A stretch of DNA of 64,000 nucleotides from Myxococcales bacterium (GCA_947473045.1 CANJCO010000023.1:1-64000); one strand, 5' to 3'; positions 49,385 through 58,231 are shown, numbered from the stretch's first letter. The notes: a model not told the origin generated them from the letters alone. Made by a program: numbers and translations.

Positions 49385-50044
49385 ATGAACCACTCGAACG
49401 ACACCGACGAGGATGACAAATCAGCAAGATACCGGGCGAACCTGGTTGAGGGACTACGCGGGGCGATTCGCGACGCGCGCGTACTGGGGGCCATGCAGAC
49501 GGTGCCACGCCACCGGTTTGTTGATGGCGTTTCGGCGCGGCGCGCCTATCGGGACGATACGGCTCCGATCGGCTTCGGACAGACGATCTCCCAACCGACG
49601 GTTGTCGCGTTGATGACGGCGGCGCTTGAGCTAACCGGGTGCGAGCGGGTGCTCGAAATCGGAACGGGGTCGGGCTACCAGGCCGCGATCCTGTCGCTGC
49701 TCGCAGCGCGCGTGTATTCCATCGAGCGCTTCCCCGAGCTGGCCGACAAGGCGCGGCGCCGACTCGCCCGCCTGGGCTACGACAACGTCGAAGTTCGCGC
49801 TGGCGACGGCTTCGGCGGATGGCCGGAGGCCGCTCCGTTCGACCGCATCATCCTGACCGCTGCGCCAGCGGAGGTGCCGGCCGCGCTCTTAGGACAGCTC
49901 GCTGAGGGGGGCGTCCTGGTCGCACCTGTTGGGCCGGAGGGAGGCGCGCAAACGCTGCTTCAATTACGAAAAACCGGCGCCAATATTAGCCAGCGCGAGC
50001 TCGGCTCGGTGTGGTTCGTTCCGATGGTGCCCGCCGCACAGTAA
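49385..50044 (+). CDS. pcm: Protein-L-isoaspartate O-methyltransferase
   Basis: Pcm uses SAM to methylate isoaspartyl residues, starting repair of aged proteins. The 219-residue sequence has the family motifs PRHRFV, AYRDDTAPIGFGQTISQP, VLEIGTGSGYQAAIL (SAM-binding motif I), and VRAGDGFGGWP. Length is standard. ATG at 49385 is preferred to the in-frame TTG at 49379. It sits between the PEBP and MetE-like genes and fits with the nearby SAM synthetase and chaperone genes as a repair module. Confidence 0.93.
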   Translation: MNHSNDTDEDDKSARYRANLVEGLRGAIRDARVLGAMQTVPRHRFVDGVSARRAYRDDTAPIGFGQTISQPTVVALMTAALELTGCERVLEIGTGSGYQAAILSLLAARVYSIERFPELADKARRRLARLGYDNVEVRAGDGFGGWPEAAPFDRIILTAAPAEVPAALLGQLAEGGVLVAPVGPEGGAQTLLQLRKTGANISQRELGSVWFVPMVPAAQ

Positions 50045-50061
50045 CCGCATGAAGTCGACGG

Positions 50062-50077
50062 CGGCGCGGGCTTTGCT
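50062..50077 (+). promoter_or_regulatory. Weak sigma-54-like element before the MetE-like gene
   Basis: CGGCGCG, four bases, TTGCT matches ten of twelve positions with the correct spacing, 42 bases before the ATG at 50119 and inside the gap after pcm. Moderate to low weight because the base composition is GC-rich. Confidence 0.3.
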
Positions 50078-50118
50078 CTGGGAGAAGATCACACACACGC
50101 TGCTCGGAGGTATCACCC

Positions 50119-51285
50119 ATGGCGAACGACAGGATCTTGACGACGCATACTGGCAGCCTTCCCCGGCCCGAGGCCGTCGTGCGCATGCTCTCCGAGCGCG
50201 ACGAGGGTAGCGAGCAGGACGTCGCTGCGAATGAGGCGCTCCTCGTGCGGGCCGTAGGCGAGTGCGTCGACCGCCAAATCGCGGCGGGCATCGATATTGT
50301 GAGCGACGGCGAGCTGGGCAAGCCGAGCTACGCGACCTACGTCAAAGACCGCCTGACGGGCTTCTCGGGAGAGAGCGACTTCCCGCGGCCGGCCGACCTG
50401 GCGCGCTATCCTGATTATGCGCGTGTTGTGCTCGGTCATTCGGCCATCACTTCGCTAAAAACGCCGGCCTGCAACGGCCCCATCGCGTATCGCGACCGGT
50501 ACGCTATTACGCAGGAGCTGTCGCGATTTCGCGATGCGCTTCGAGGCCGCGCGCGCGGCTTCGTCACCGCGGCGTCGCCGGGCGTGATTGCGCTGTACTT
50601 GAAGAACCGGCACTACCGAAGTCATGAGTCGTATCTGGACATTCTGTCGCACGCGATGAAGGCCGAATACCGGGCCGTTCATGACGCGGGCTTCGTTCTG
50701 CAGCTCGACTGCCCCGACCTGGCGATGTCGGGTCACATGCAGTATGCAGGCTTGTCGCTGAAAGAGTTTCGCAAGACGCTCGCGCAGGGAGTCGAGGCGC
50801 TCAATCACGCGGTCGCCGACATTCCGCCTGAGCGCATGCGAATTCATGTGTGCTGGGGTAATTACTCCGGACCGCACGACCGCGACGTTGAGCTCAAAGA
50901 TATTGTCGATATTTTGTTGTCTGCTCGTCCAAGAGGCATTTCGTTTGCCGCTGCCAATCCGCGGCACGCGCACGAATGGGCTGTGTGGCAGCAGATTCAT
51001 ATTCCCGAAGACAAGGTGCTGATCCCCGGCGTCATCGATTCAACGACCAACTTCGTCGAGCATCCGGCGTTGATTTCGGAGCGTATCTTGCGGTTCGTAA
51101 ACATCGTGGGCGCCGACCGCGTCATCGCCGGAACCGACTGCGGCTTCTCGACGTTCGCCGGAATGAACGTCGTTCACCCTTCGATCGCGTGGGCGAAGCT
51201 CGAGGCGCTCGCACAAGGCGCTGAGGTCGCGCGGCGCGCGCTGCGCACGGCGCCCCGCCCTCAAATCGTCGTCGCGCACAGCTAA
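50119..51285 (+). CDS. Core MetE-like methyltransferase (COG0620)
   Basis: This 388-residue protein corresponds to the C-terminal catalytic barrel of cobalamin-independent methionine synthase, without the N-terminal half. Zinc-ligand positions are visible: His and Cys in HVCWGNY, Glu near AHEW, and Cys in GTDCGF. The N terminus TTHTGSLPRP is common to the short family. Short MetE proteins may transfer methyl groups from donors other than the usual folate. It is preceded by GGAGG eight bases before the ATG. Its link with a SAM synthetase and Pcm suggests methyl-group metabolism. Confidence 0.9.
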   Translation: MANDRILTTHTGSLPRPEAVVRMLSERDEGSEQDVAANEALLVRAVGECVDRQIAAGIDIVSDGELGKPSYATYVKDRLTGFSGESDFPRPADLARYPDYARVVLGHSAITSLKTPACNGPIAYRDRYAITQELSRFRDALRGRARGFVTAASPGVIALYLKNRHYRSHESYLDILSHAMKAEYRAVHDAGFVLQLDCPDLAMSGHMQYAGLSLKEFRKTLAQGVEALNHAVADIPPERMRIHVCWGNYSGPHDRDVELKDIVDILLSARPRGISFAAANPRHAHEWAVWQQIHIPEDKVLIPGVIDSTTNFVEHPALISERILRFVNIVGADRVIAGTDCGFSTFAGMNVVHPSIAWAKLEALAQGAEVARRALRTAPRPQIVVAHS

Positions 51286-51312
51286 CAGCGGGCCGCTCCC
51301 GCTCCGCGCGGC

Positions 51313-51846
51313 TCAAGCCGAGGGCAACGGAGCGTGGGCGGCGGGCGCTGCGTTTTTCGGGGCGGGTTCGGCGTGCTCCAGCACACGCGTGACGAACTTG
51401 GCCGTCGTGACCGCGCGCGCGCCGCCCCAGACGTCGGACTCGCGCAGGGCGAGAGCGGCGACGGGCTCCTTCGCGCAGGCGCGCTTCATCTGTGCGAGGG
51501 CGCGCTCGGCGCCCCGACCGCCATACGTGCAGAAGAGCGCGACGGCTTTCATGTCTGCGCGGTGATTGCGAATGAACGAGCGCACAGGGCTCGACATGGA
51601 TCCGTTCCAGACAGGGGTGCCGATGACCACGACGTCGTAGGCGCTTACGTCGTGGCCAGTTGGATTCAAATCGATAATCGACTTGAGTGTCGCCTCGACT
51701 GCGGAGCGGGCATATCCGATGATTCCCCGGCGGCGAACGCGCTCGGTGATTTCTTCGCGATCGGCATCGAGCGCGCTGACGAGGTCGAGCGCGACCCGAT
51801 GGGTCGTCCCGGAGCGTGAGAAATATGCAACTAGAATGCGCGCCAT
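51313..51846 (-). CDS. Flavodoxin-like protein
   Basis: This 177-residue FMN-binding electron carrier or quinone reductase-like protein has the phosphate-binding loop YFSRSGTTHRVA and the flavin loop GTPVWNGSMSSPVRSF. It lacks the long loop of classical flavodoxins and resembles the NAD(P)H-flavodoxin/WrbA-like group. GGAGG lies seven bases from the ATG, and a sigma-54-type promoter lies immediately upstream. It may supply electrons in the stress cluster. Confidence 0.9.
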   Translation of the reverse strand: MARILVAYFSRSGTTHRVALDLVSALDADREEITERVRRRGIIGYARSAVEATLKSIIDLNPTGHDVSAYDVVVIGTPVWNGSMSSPVRSFIRNHRADMKAVALFCTYGGRGAERALAQMKRACAKEPVAALALRESDVWGGARAVTTAKFVTRVLEHAEPAPKNAAPAAHAPLPSA

Positions 51847-51869
51847 GGTGAGCCTCCGCGCACCTCGTA

Positions 51870-51885
51870 AGCACCCGCTGTGCCG
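51870..51885 (-). promoter_or_regulatory. Sigma-54-type promoter of the flavodoxin gene
   Basis: On the minus strand this reads CGGCACA, four bases, GTGCT: ten of twelve positions with exact GG-N10-GC spacing. It lies 24 bases upstream of the ATG at 51846, so the mRNA leader would be very short but would include the ribosome site. Confidence 0.6.
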
Positions 51886-51895
51886 CTCGTCTTGA

Positions 51896-51910
51896 TGCCT
51901 GTTTCAGGCA
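51896..51910. promoter_or_regulatory. Palindrome upstream of the flavodoxin promoter
   Basis: TGCCTG, three bases, CAGGCA: a perfect inverted repeat 11 bases upstream of the -24 element. It is a candidate regulator site. Confidence 0.4.
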
Positions 51911-51966
51911 CTCGAGCTGAATTCTGGCTGCGTGCGCTGCGCAGTCGTCGCGCGAGACCGGCCAAA

Positions 51967-52644
51967 TCAGCGTGAGGCGGTCACCGGGTACGACTGGGCA
52001 GTAACGCTGGCGGGCACCAGACAGCATCCGACTCCCACGGCCGCGTCGCACGATTCGGGTTGTCCCCAGATTCGACACACCCCGTGGACAATCGGCAGGC
52101 AGGCGCCGCCGAGGGCTTCGCAGGGATTCGCTGGGCGCCCGTCGATCATGCAGACATATTCGGCCAGGCAGCCGAAGCTGTCGATGCGCTCGGCGATCAC
52201 GCCCGCCTGACAGAAGCTCGCGCCGACCGGTGGAATATCCCTGCAGCCGCGGAAGTCGATGGTCGGCAAGTAGGTAGTCTCCTGCCGGGCGATCCAGAAG
52301 GGCTCGGCCTTTGCCGTCTGCGTGACGGATCGGCCGACGCTGTCGACCATGACGAGATCGGCGTTGTACCAACCGCTCTCCAGCGCGATCGTGGTCGCGA
52401 ACGCAGCACAGGGCGCCCCCACGACCGAGCGAACGGCGCCCCATGCGTCGTAGGTGCGAACTTCGACCCGCGCGGCCCGGCGACGGTCGCACGCCGCAGG
52501 ATCGGTCCCGTGGTCGATTGTCCAGCTCAGGCTCGCCTGGCCGTCGTGGCGCCATTGACCGACGTCGATGACGCAGCCTCCGGCCAGCACAAGACCCGCG
52601 AGTGAAGCCGCGGCAATGTTGAGCAGCGTTCGATGAAGGCGCAT
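51967..52644 (-). CDS. Lipoprotein of unknown function
   Basis: This 225-residue protein has a clear lipoprotein signal (SLAGLVLAGGC) and about twelve Cys, many in pairs likely to form disulfides (CLAEYVCMIDG, CEALGGACLP, VGCCLVP). No family was recognised. GGGGGAA precedes the ATG. It lies between the stress cluster and the following unknown gene and shows no sign of belonging to either. Confidence 0.75.
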   Translation of the reverse strand: MRLHRTLLNIAAASLAGLVLAGGCVIDVGQWRHDGQASLSWTIDHGTDPAACDRRRAARVEVRTYDAWGAVRSVVGAPCAAFATTIALESGWYNADLVMVDSVGRSVTQTAKAEPFWIARQETTYLPTIDFRGCRDIPPVGASFCQAGVIAERIDSFGCLAEYVCMIDGRPANPCEALGGACLPIVHGVCRIWGQPESCDAAVGVGCCLVPASVTAQSYPVTASR

Positions 52645-52708
52645 GATTCCCCCTGTGGGTGCATCACACGTGCCTCGCCGCGCGCGCGCGTGCGATCGGC
52701 GCCGAAGG

Positions 52709-53467
52709 CTACCGGTACGGGCCGGCGCCGAGCCGCGAGATCGTCAGCGCGAGGGCGTGTACCTGCTCGGCGAGGCGCTCTTCGTGGCCGACGCCGTCGT
52801 TGCCGGCCCGGAAGCGCATGAGGCTGTCGTTGTACGTCGCAGCCTGCGCTCTGCTGCGCAGCGCGGACAGGAAGCGCACGAGGTTTTCGGTGACGCTGGG
52901 CGCCATTTCCGCGCCGAGGCCTTCGAAACAGGCCCGCTGCTCCGCGATGAGCCACGGCGTCATCCCCGATTTTCGAATGATGAAGATGATCTGTTCGCGC
53001 GTCTCACTGCGCGTCGTGACCTCGCGCTCCGACTTCTTGGTGAGGATGAGTCCGCCGCTCGCGATCGCCGCTCCGACTGCGAATTTCCGCTCCTTTACGA
53101 CCTTGCTCGACGACTGGTGGTGCGAGCGCACGCCTCGCAGAATGGCCAGTACATCGCTGTAGGCGAGCGCCTCGCCGCGATCGGTGCACATCGACTCGGG
53201 CTCGAACCGGAAGTCGCCGACGTTGACCATCGCGGCGGCGGGCACGATCGCTCGGGCGTCGAACGCCACGGCTCCGTGGCGCCGTTCGCGCAGGGCACCC
53301 AGCAGGGCGCGGGCGCGCTGCTGATCGGGCGTGCGCAAGATGACCTTCGGCCGCTCCCCCGACAGCAGGCCCCGCGCATCGTAGGCGCTCACCCCGAGGT
53401 CGCGCGCGAGCAGCGGGGCCTCTTCATCGGGGCTCGTCGCGAGATCGGCCAGAGCCACGAGGTACAT
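52709..53467 (-). CDS. Protein of unknown function
   Basis: This 252-residue soluble protein was not recognised. The N-terminal 75 residues (MYLVALADLATSPDEEAPLLARDLGVSA..) are a distinct mixed domain, and the middle contains a basic segment with KFAVGAAIASGGLILTKKSER. The C-terminal half is helical and rich in Arg. No signal or catalytic motif is visible. It is divergent from the thioesterase gene. Confidence 0.65.
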   Translation of the reverse strand: MYLVALADLATSPDEEAPLLARDLGVSAYDARGLLSGERPKVILRTPDQQRARALLGALRERRHGAVAFDARAIVPAAAMVNVGDFRFEPESMCTDRGEALAYSDVLAILRGVRSHHQSSSKVVKERKFAVGAAIASGGLILTKKSEREVTTRSETREQIIFIIRKSGMTPWLIAEQRACFEGLGAEMAPSVTENLVRFLSALRSRAQAATYNDSLMRFRAGNDGVGHEERLAEQVHALALTISRLGAGPYR

Positions 53468-53527
53468 TGGGGCAGCATACAACGTCTCTTCCCCGCAGCG
53501 GCTCGCGGCCGTATTAGCGACGCCACC

Positions 53528-53956
53528 ATGCGCTCCCCGTTTCGCTCCGTGCAGCACGTCTACTTCGACGATCTCGACGCCCTGAACATCCTGCACAACG
53601 TGCGCTTTCTGCTGTTTACCGAGCGCGCGCGCGGCGAGCTGTTCGACGCGCTCGGCTTTCACTGGGAAGACGATCTCGCGGCGAATCCCGACAAATTTCA
53701 CGTGGTCGCCGCGCACGCCATCAAGTACCTCGTGCCCGTGCGGGGCCTGGGCGATCTCGTCGTGCTGCTCACCCCGACGCACCTTGGGCGCTCGAGCTTC
53801 GTGCTCAGCGCGCGGCTCGAGTCGTTTCATGGCTCGACGCTGCACGCCGAATGCACCACCCGTCTCGTGCGGCTCGATCCCGAGACGAACAAGCCGTGCC
53901 CGTGGAGCGACCGCTTCCGCGACGCGCTTACGCCGATGCTCGCGGGGCAGGCGTGA
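53528..53956 (+). CDS. Acyl-CoA thioesterase, hotdog fold (YbgC/4HBT-like)
   Basis: This 142-residue hotdog-fold protein has the 4HBT-family signature QHVYFDDLDALNILHNVRFLLF, containing the Asp that attacks the thioester, and GLGDLVVLLTP further on. It probably hydrolyses a short or aromatic acyl-CoA. The stop codon overlaps the GTG start of the peptidase gene (GTGA), so the two are coupled. Confidence 0.85.
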   Translation: MRSPFRSVQHVYFDDLDALNILHNVRFLLFTERARGELFDALGFHWEDDLAANPDKFHVVAAHAIKYLVPVRGLGDLVVLLTPTHLGRSSFVLSARLESFHGSTLHAECTTRLVRLDPETNKPCPWSDRFRDALTPMLAGQA

Positions 53957-55350
53957 GGCGCCTCGCGCTGTGGACGGGGCTGCTGGCTGCAGCCTGTGGC
54001 GGTGCGCGTGCTCCGGCGCCCGCAAACGTCGCGTCGATCGAGGTCACGCCTCCGGCTGCCGCGGCGCCATCGTGCGGCGCGGGCGCCTTCGCGTTCGAGA
54101 CGATGCGCAGCCTCGCCGACGAAGTGGGGCCGCGGCTTGCGGGGTCGCCCGGCGACGCCCGAGCCGTGGCCTGGGCCCTCAAGACCTTCGCCGCGGCCGG
54201 CTTTTCGAGTGTTCGCGCAGAGGCTGTGCAGGCGCCGGTTTGGCAGCGCGTGGCGGAGTCGGCCAGCCTCGTCGAACCTCCCATGTCGCTCGCTGTGGCA
54301 GCACTGGGAGGTAGCGTGTCGACGCCTCCGGGCGGCGTCACGGGGGAAGTAGTGCGGTTCGAGTCGCTCGATGCGCTTCGCCGGACCGAGGCTGATTTGA
54401 CGGGAAAAATAGCGTTTATCGACGTTGTTACAGCGCGGACGCGCGATGGTTCGGGTTACGGGCAGGCCGTCGGGGCGCGCATCGCGGGAGCGAGCGCCGC
54501 GGCGAAGCGCGGGGCGATGGCCATGGTCGTTCGGTCGATCGGCACCGAGGCCTCACGGCTGCCCCACACGGGTGCGATGGGATATGACAAAGACCTCCCA
54601 CGTATCGCGGCGGCGGCGCTGTCGACGAACGACGCCGATCTGCTCACGCGAACCCTCAAGCGCGATCCGCACGCGAAGCTGCGCCTGTCGATCGAGACGC
54701 GCACCCTTCCGGACGCTGCGACGGCCAACGTGATGGCGGAGGTGCCGGGCGTGAGCGAAGAGCTCGTGGTGCTCGGCGCGCACCTCGACTCGTGGGATCT
54801 CGGCCGCGGCGCGATAGACGACGGCGCGGGTGTGGGCCTCGTGGTGGCCGCCGCCCACGAGCTTCTGGCCGGGCCGAAGCCCGCGCGAACGGTGCGCGTC
54901 GTGCTCTTCGCCGCAGAGGAAAACAGCGGCGCGGGTGGCAAGGCCTACGCAGCCGCGCATGCTGCGGAGGCCGCGCGCCACTTCGCAGCGCTCGAGGCCG
55001 ATCTGGGCGCAGGCGCGGCGTGGGGCGTGCGCGTACTCACAGCCTCGGCGCAGTCAAACGCCGCACGTGGCCTCTTCTCAGGCATTCCGGACGTCGAAGT
55101 GCTTGGCGCCGACGCCTCGGGCGGCGCCGATGTGGGGGGGCTCCGTGCGCTCGGCGTTCCCATCGTCGATGTCATGCAGAACGCGGAGCACTACTTTGAC
55201 GTGCACCACACCGCGGCCGATGTGCCCGAGGTGGTCGACCGCGCCGCCATGGAGCGCGCCGCATGCGTGTTCGCGCGGGTGACCCGAACGCTCGCGAACA
55301 CCGATGTGCAGCTTGGGCGCGTAGAAGAGGCGCGGCGGAGCAAGCACTGA
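53953..55350 (+). CDS. M28 family metallopeptidase lipoprotein
   Basis: This 465-residue exported peptidase has a lipoprotein signal (LLAAACGGA). A PA-like insert follows (about 130-250), then the M28 catalytic domain with the zinc ligands in VLGAHLDSWD, GAIDDGAGVG, AAEENSGAGG and DVHHTAADV. Enzymes of this family are aminopeptidases or carboxypeptidases acting in the envelope. The GTG start overlaps the thioesterase stop. It is probably a periplasmic protein-processing enzyme. Confidence 0.9.
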   Translation: MRRLALWTGLLAAACGGARAPAPANVASIEVTPPAAAAPSCGAGAFAFETMRSLADEVGPRLAGSPGDARAVAWALKTFAAAGFSSVRAEAVQAPVWQRVAESASLVEPPMSLAVAALGGSVSTPPGGVTGEVVRFESLDALRRTEADLTGKIAFIDVVTARTRDGSGYGQAVGARIAGASAAAKRGAMAMVVRSIGTEASRLPHTGAMGYDKDLPRIAAAALSTNDADLLTRTLKRDPHAKLRLSIETRTLPDAATANVMAEVPGVSEELVVLGAHLDSWDLGRGAIDDGAGVGLVVAAAHELLAGPKPARTVRVVLFAAEENSGAGGKAYAAAHAAEAARHFAALEADLGAGAAWGVRVLTASAQSNAARGLFSGIPDVEVLGADASGGADVGGLRALGVPIVDVMQNAEHYFDVHHTAADVPEVVDRAAMERAACVFARVTRTLANTDVQLGRVEEARRSKH

Positions 55351-55398
55351 CCGCGCAGCCCTCGCCAGCGCGCTCGCGATGACGTAGCTAAAGGGGAG

Positions 55399-56469
55399 AT
55401 GAGCAGACTCTTCGAACCGGTCACGTTTCGCTCGGGCGCGACTTCGAAAAACCGCATCGCCCTCGCCGCGCTCACCAACGCGCAGAGCCACGAGGACGGC
55501 ACGCTCGGAGACGATGAGCTTCATTGGCTGGAGCGTCGCGCCCGCGGCGGGTTCGGTCTTGTGGCGACGTGCGCGTGCCACGTGGCGCGCGAGGGGCAGG
55601 GGTTTGCGGGGGAGCTCGGCATCTGGGGTGATCAGCACCTCGAGGGTCTCACGCGGCTGGCCTCGGCGCTCAACGCGCACGGAGCCATGGGCGTCGTGCA
55701 GATCTTTCACGGCGGAGCGCGGGCGATCGGGTCTCCGGCCGGCGAGCAGCCGTTCAGCGCGTCGCCGTCGGAGGGAGTGCGCGCAGCGACCGAAGCAGAC
55801 CTCGCGCGAGTGATCGCGCAGTTCGCAGACGCGGCCGCGCGGGCCCAGCGCGCGGGCTTCGGCGGCGTGGAGCTTCACGGCGCGCACGGCTACTTGCTCA
55901 CGCAGTTTCTCAGCGCGACCGGCAACGTGCGGAACGACGCGTGGGGCGGCTCGCTCGCGGGTCGCGCCCGGCTCATTCGTGACGTCACGCGGGCGGTGCG
56001 CGAGCGTGTACCGGCACCTTTCGTTGTGGGCGTTCGCCTGTCGCCCGAAGACTTCGGCAACGCGCGCGGGCTCGACCTCGACGAGAGCGTGCAAGTGGCG
56101 CGCTGGCTCGCCGAAGATGGCGTCGACTTCGTGCACCTGTCGCTTTGGGATGCGCACCAGAACACCAAAAAGCGGCCGGACCAGCACGCGCTCACGGTAT
56201 TCCGCGCAGCGCTGCCCCCGGAGGTGCGCTTGATCGTCGCGGGCGCCCTGTGGTCACTGCAGGATGCCGAGGCCATGTTGGACATGGGCGCCGACGTTAT
56301 CGCGCTCGGGCGCGCGGCCATCGCGAACCCCGACTGGGGGCTGCAAGTGGCCGATCCGGCGTGGCAGCCGACGCGTCCGCCGCTGAGCCCGGGCGCCCTC
56401 CGCGAGCGTGCCGTGAGCGACGTGTTCGTGCAGTATCTCCGCAAATTCAAAGGCTTCGTCGAAGGCTGA
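55399..56469 (+). CDS. Old yellow enzyme family NADH:flavin oxidoreductase
   Basis: This 356-residue FMN-dependent ene-reductase-type TIM barrel has NRIALAALTNA (FMN loop), HGAHGYLLTQFLS (substrate-binding His pair), LSLWDAHQNTKK and ALGRAAIANPDW. The usual substrates are enones or other unsaturated compounds, and the natural one here is unknown. GGGGAG sits very close to the ATG. It ends two bases from the convergent alcohol dehydrogenase-type gene. Confidence 0.9.
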   Translation: MSRLFEPVTFRSGATSKNRIALAALTNAQSHEDGTLGDDELHWLERRARGGFGLVATCACHVAREGQGFAGELGIWGDQHLEGLTRLASALNAHGAMGVVQIFHGGARAIGSPAGEQPFSASPSEGVRAATEADLARVIAQFADAAARAQRAGFGGVELHGAHGYLLTQFLSATGNVRNDAWGGSLAGRARLIRDVTRAVRERVPAPFVVGVRLSPEDFGNARGLDLDESVQVARWLAEDGVDFVHLSLWDAHQNTKKRPDQHALTVFRAALPPEVRLIVAGALWSLQDAEAMLDMGADVIALGRAAIANPDWGLQVADPAWQPTRPPLSPGALRERAVSDVFVQYLRKFKGFVEG

Positions 56470-56471
56470 TT

Positions 56472-57590
56472 TTATCGCGGCGGATGCAGCACCACGCCCC
56501 CGACGTGGTGGCCGTGCCATTTGGCGCGCATGGCTTCGCGAAACGACGAGAGCGGGTACGCCTGCGAGACGAGCGGCGCAATTTCGCCTCGCGAAGCCCA
56601 GCCGAGCACGGCTTCGCGCCGCGGCGCGCGGAGCGACGGATCGTGCAGCGTGGAGAGCACAGTGGGACATCCCAGAACGTCGAGTCCCTTCATCATGATA
56701 ATATTGGTAGGTAGCTGGTTCGCGTTGGGTGCGCCGCGGAGCCCCTTGCCCTTCGCCACGAACGGCGTCGACGCCCATCCCACGACGAGAAAACGCCCGC
56801 CAAACCGGATCGCGCGCAGGCTCTCCTGGGACACCTCGCCGCCCACGCCGTCGTACACGAGATCGACGCCGTTGCCGCCGGTCAGTGCTTTTACGTCGTC
56901 GCGAAAGCGGCGCATGCCTGCGCCCCCCGTCGGATCGCCGCAGTCGATCACATGGTGTGCGCCCTGTGCCTTGACGATGGCGAGCTTGGTCGCCGACCGA
57001 CCGCTCGCGATCACGGTTGCGCCGACGAGCCGGGCGACGTGCACAGCCGCCAGGCCGGTCGCCCCCGAAGCCCCGTTGATGAGCACCGTTTCCCCGGCCT
57101 GCAGGCGACCGCGCGTAATCAGGCAGTGGTAGGCGGTCTCGTAGTTACCCAGTAGATTGCAGGCCTGATCAAAGGTGAGCGCGCCGGGAATGGGAAGGAC
57201 CGCCTGCTCCGGAGCCACGGCCCACGAGGCGAAGCCGCCCCACTGTTGATAGTCACCCACCGACCGCGGGCCCGAGACCAGGCCGTCGACCAGCACCCGA
57301 TCCCCCGGCCGTACCGATGAGACGCGCGCCCCCGTCTGCGCCACCACCCCGGCGTATTCGAGCCCGGGCGTGTACGGCAAAGGCGGCGCGTGCTGGTACT
57401 GGCCGCTCGTCATCAGCAGATCGACCCATCCGACCTGCGCGCTCTCTACGGCGATGAGCACGTCGCGATCGCCCAGCGCATCCGGCGCAGCCTGCGGCGC
57501 GAGCGTCAGGCGCGATTCAATGGCCTCCAGCGGGGTCTCGCTCAGCTCAGAAACGGTGACACGCAGGCCCGGCTGGAGGGTGAGCTTCAT
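56472..57590 (-). CDS. Medium-chain dehydrogenase/reductase (quinone oxidoreductase-like)
   Basis: This 372-residue NADPH-dependent MDR enzyme has a GroES-like N-terminal domain and a Rossmann fold with GASGATGLAAVHVARLVGA as the cofactor motif. No catalytic zinc Cys set is obvious, so the zinc-free quinone-oxidoreductase class is likely. It is divergent from the CBS gene, with 212 bases between the starts, which contain a sigma-54-type promoter for the CBS gene. Confidence 0.88.
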   Translation of the reverse strand: MKLTLQPGLRVTVSELSETPLEAIESRLTLAPQAAPDALGDRDVLIAVESAQVGWVDLLMTSGQYQHAPPLPYTPGLEYAGVVAQTGARVSSVRPGDRVLVDGLVSGPRSVGDYQQWGGFASWAVAPEQAVLPIPGALTFDQACNLLGNYETAYHCLITRGRLQAGETVLINGASGATGLAAVHVARLVGATVIASGRSATKLAIVKAQGAHHVIDCGDPTGGAGMRRFRDDVKALTGGNGVDLVYDGVGGEVSQESLRAIRFGGRFLVVGWASTPFVAKGKGLRGAPNANQLPTNIIMMKGLDVLGCPTVLSTLHDPSLRAPRREAVLGWASRGEIAPLVSQAYPLSSFREAMRAKWHGHHVGGVVLHPPR

Positions 57591-57733
57591 GGTCCGCCAG
57601 ACCTATCGCCCTTGGGCTGCCCGCTGCAAGGTCGCGGCGAACGCATTGCCGGTTTTCGTGCGCGCGCTGCACCTTCCGGCGTAACAGCGGCGTTCCCCTC
57701 GCGAAAGAAGCGCCGGTGCGCCCGGACGGCGCG

Positions 57734-57749
57734 TGGCATGTCCGCTGCA
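57734..57749 (+). promoter_or_regulatory. Sigma-54-type promoter of the CBS-protein gene
   Basis: TGGCATG, four bases, CTGCA: eleven of twelve consensus positions with exact GG-N10-GC spacing, the best match among the cluster genes. It lies 54 bases upstream of the ATG at 57803, matching the geometry before hsp20. The downstream NtrC-type activator is the natural candidate regulator. The rest of 57591-57802 shows no other named element. Confidence 0.75.
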
Positions 57750-57802
57750 CTGACCGTTGCGGGCGCCAAATCGGCGCTCCAAACAACAGGGAGACGGTTG
57801 TC

Positions 57803-58231
57803 ATGTGTATGCTCCGAGACGTCATTGAAACGGGTCCATCGGTGCGGACGGTCCGTCCTGACGCCACCGTGAGCGAGGTGGTGCGGGAGATGTGCAAGTG
57901 GAACGTACGCGCGGTGCTCGTAGGTGACGCTGTCGACCCGCTCGGCATCATTTGTGAACGTGACGTGCTCGAGCGGGTTGTAATACCCCACCTCGATCCG
58001 CAGACCACAAGTGTGGCAAGCGTGATGACCACACCCGTGGTCTGGCTGCCTGCCACGAGCAGCGCCGAAGACGCCCTCTCCTACATGCACGCCAACGGCG
58101 TTCACCAGGTTCCGGTATCGGGCGAGGAGTCGTTTATCGGCTTGGTCTCCTGCTCTGATCTCGAGACGTGGGCGCTTCGGTCAAAAGATTCCGAAATTAC
58201 TGCCCTGATGTCTTACGTCATGGGGCACTAA
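57803..58231 (+). CDS. CBS-pair domain protein
   Basis: This 142-residue protein is made of two CBS repeats (VRTVRPDATVSEVVREM, ASVMTTPVVWLPATSSAEDA) and nothing else. Such proteins sense adenine nucleotides or similar ligands and often act in stress or dormancy, as mycobacterial Hrp1 does. AGGGAG lies about nine bases before the ATG. A sigma-54-type promoter lies upstream and a hairpin downstream. Next comes the NtrC-type activator gene. Confidence 0.92.
   Translation: MCMLRDVIETGPSVRTVRPDATVSEVVREMCKWNVRAVLVGDAVDPLGIICERDVLERVVIPHLDPQTTSVASVMTTPVVWLPATSSAEDALSYMHANGVHQVPVSGEESFIGLVSCSDLETWALRSKDSEITALMSYVMGH

Noticed and set aside
49357-50077. Two GG-N10-GC elements before pcm and the MetE-like gene as firm promoters
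   Set aside because: They match only in the GC-rich positions (CGGCGCG), and one is almost on the start codon. They are kept as weak features only.
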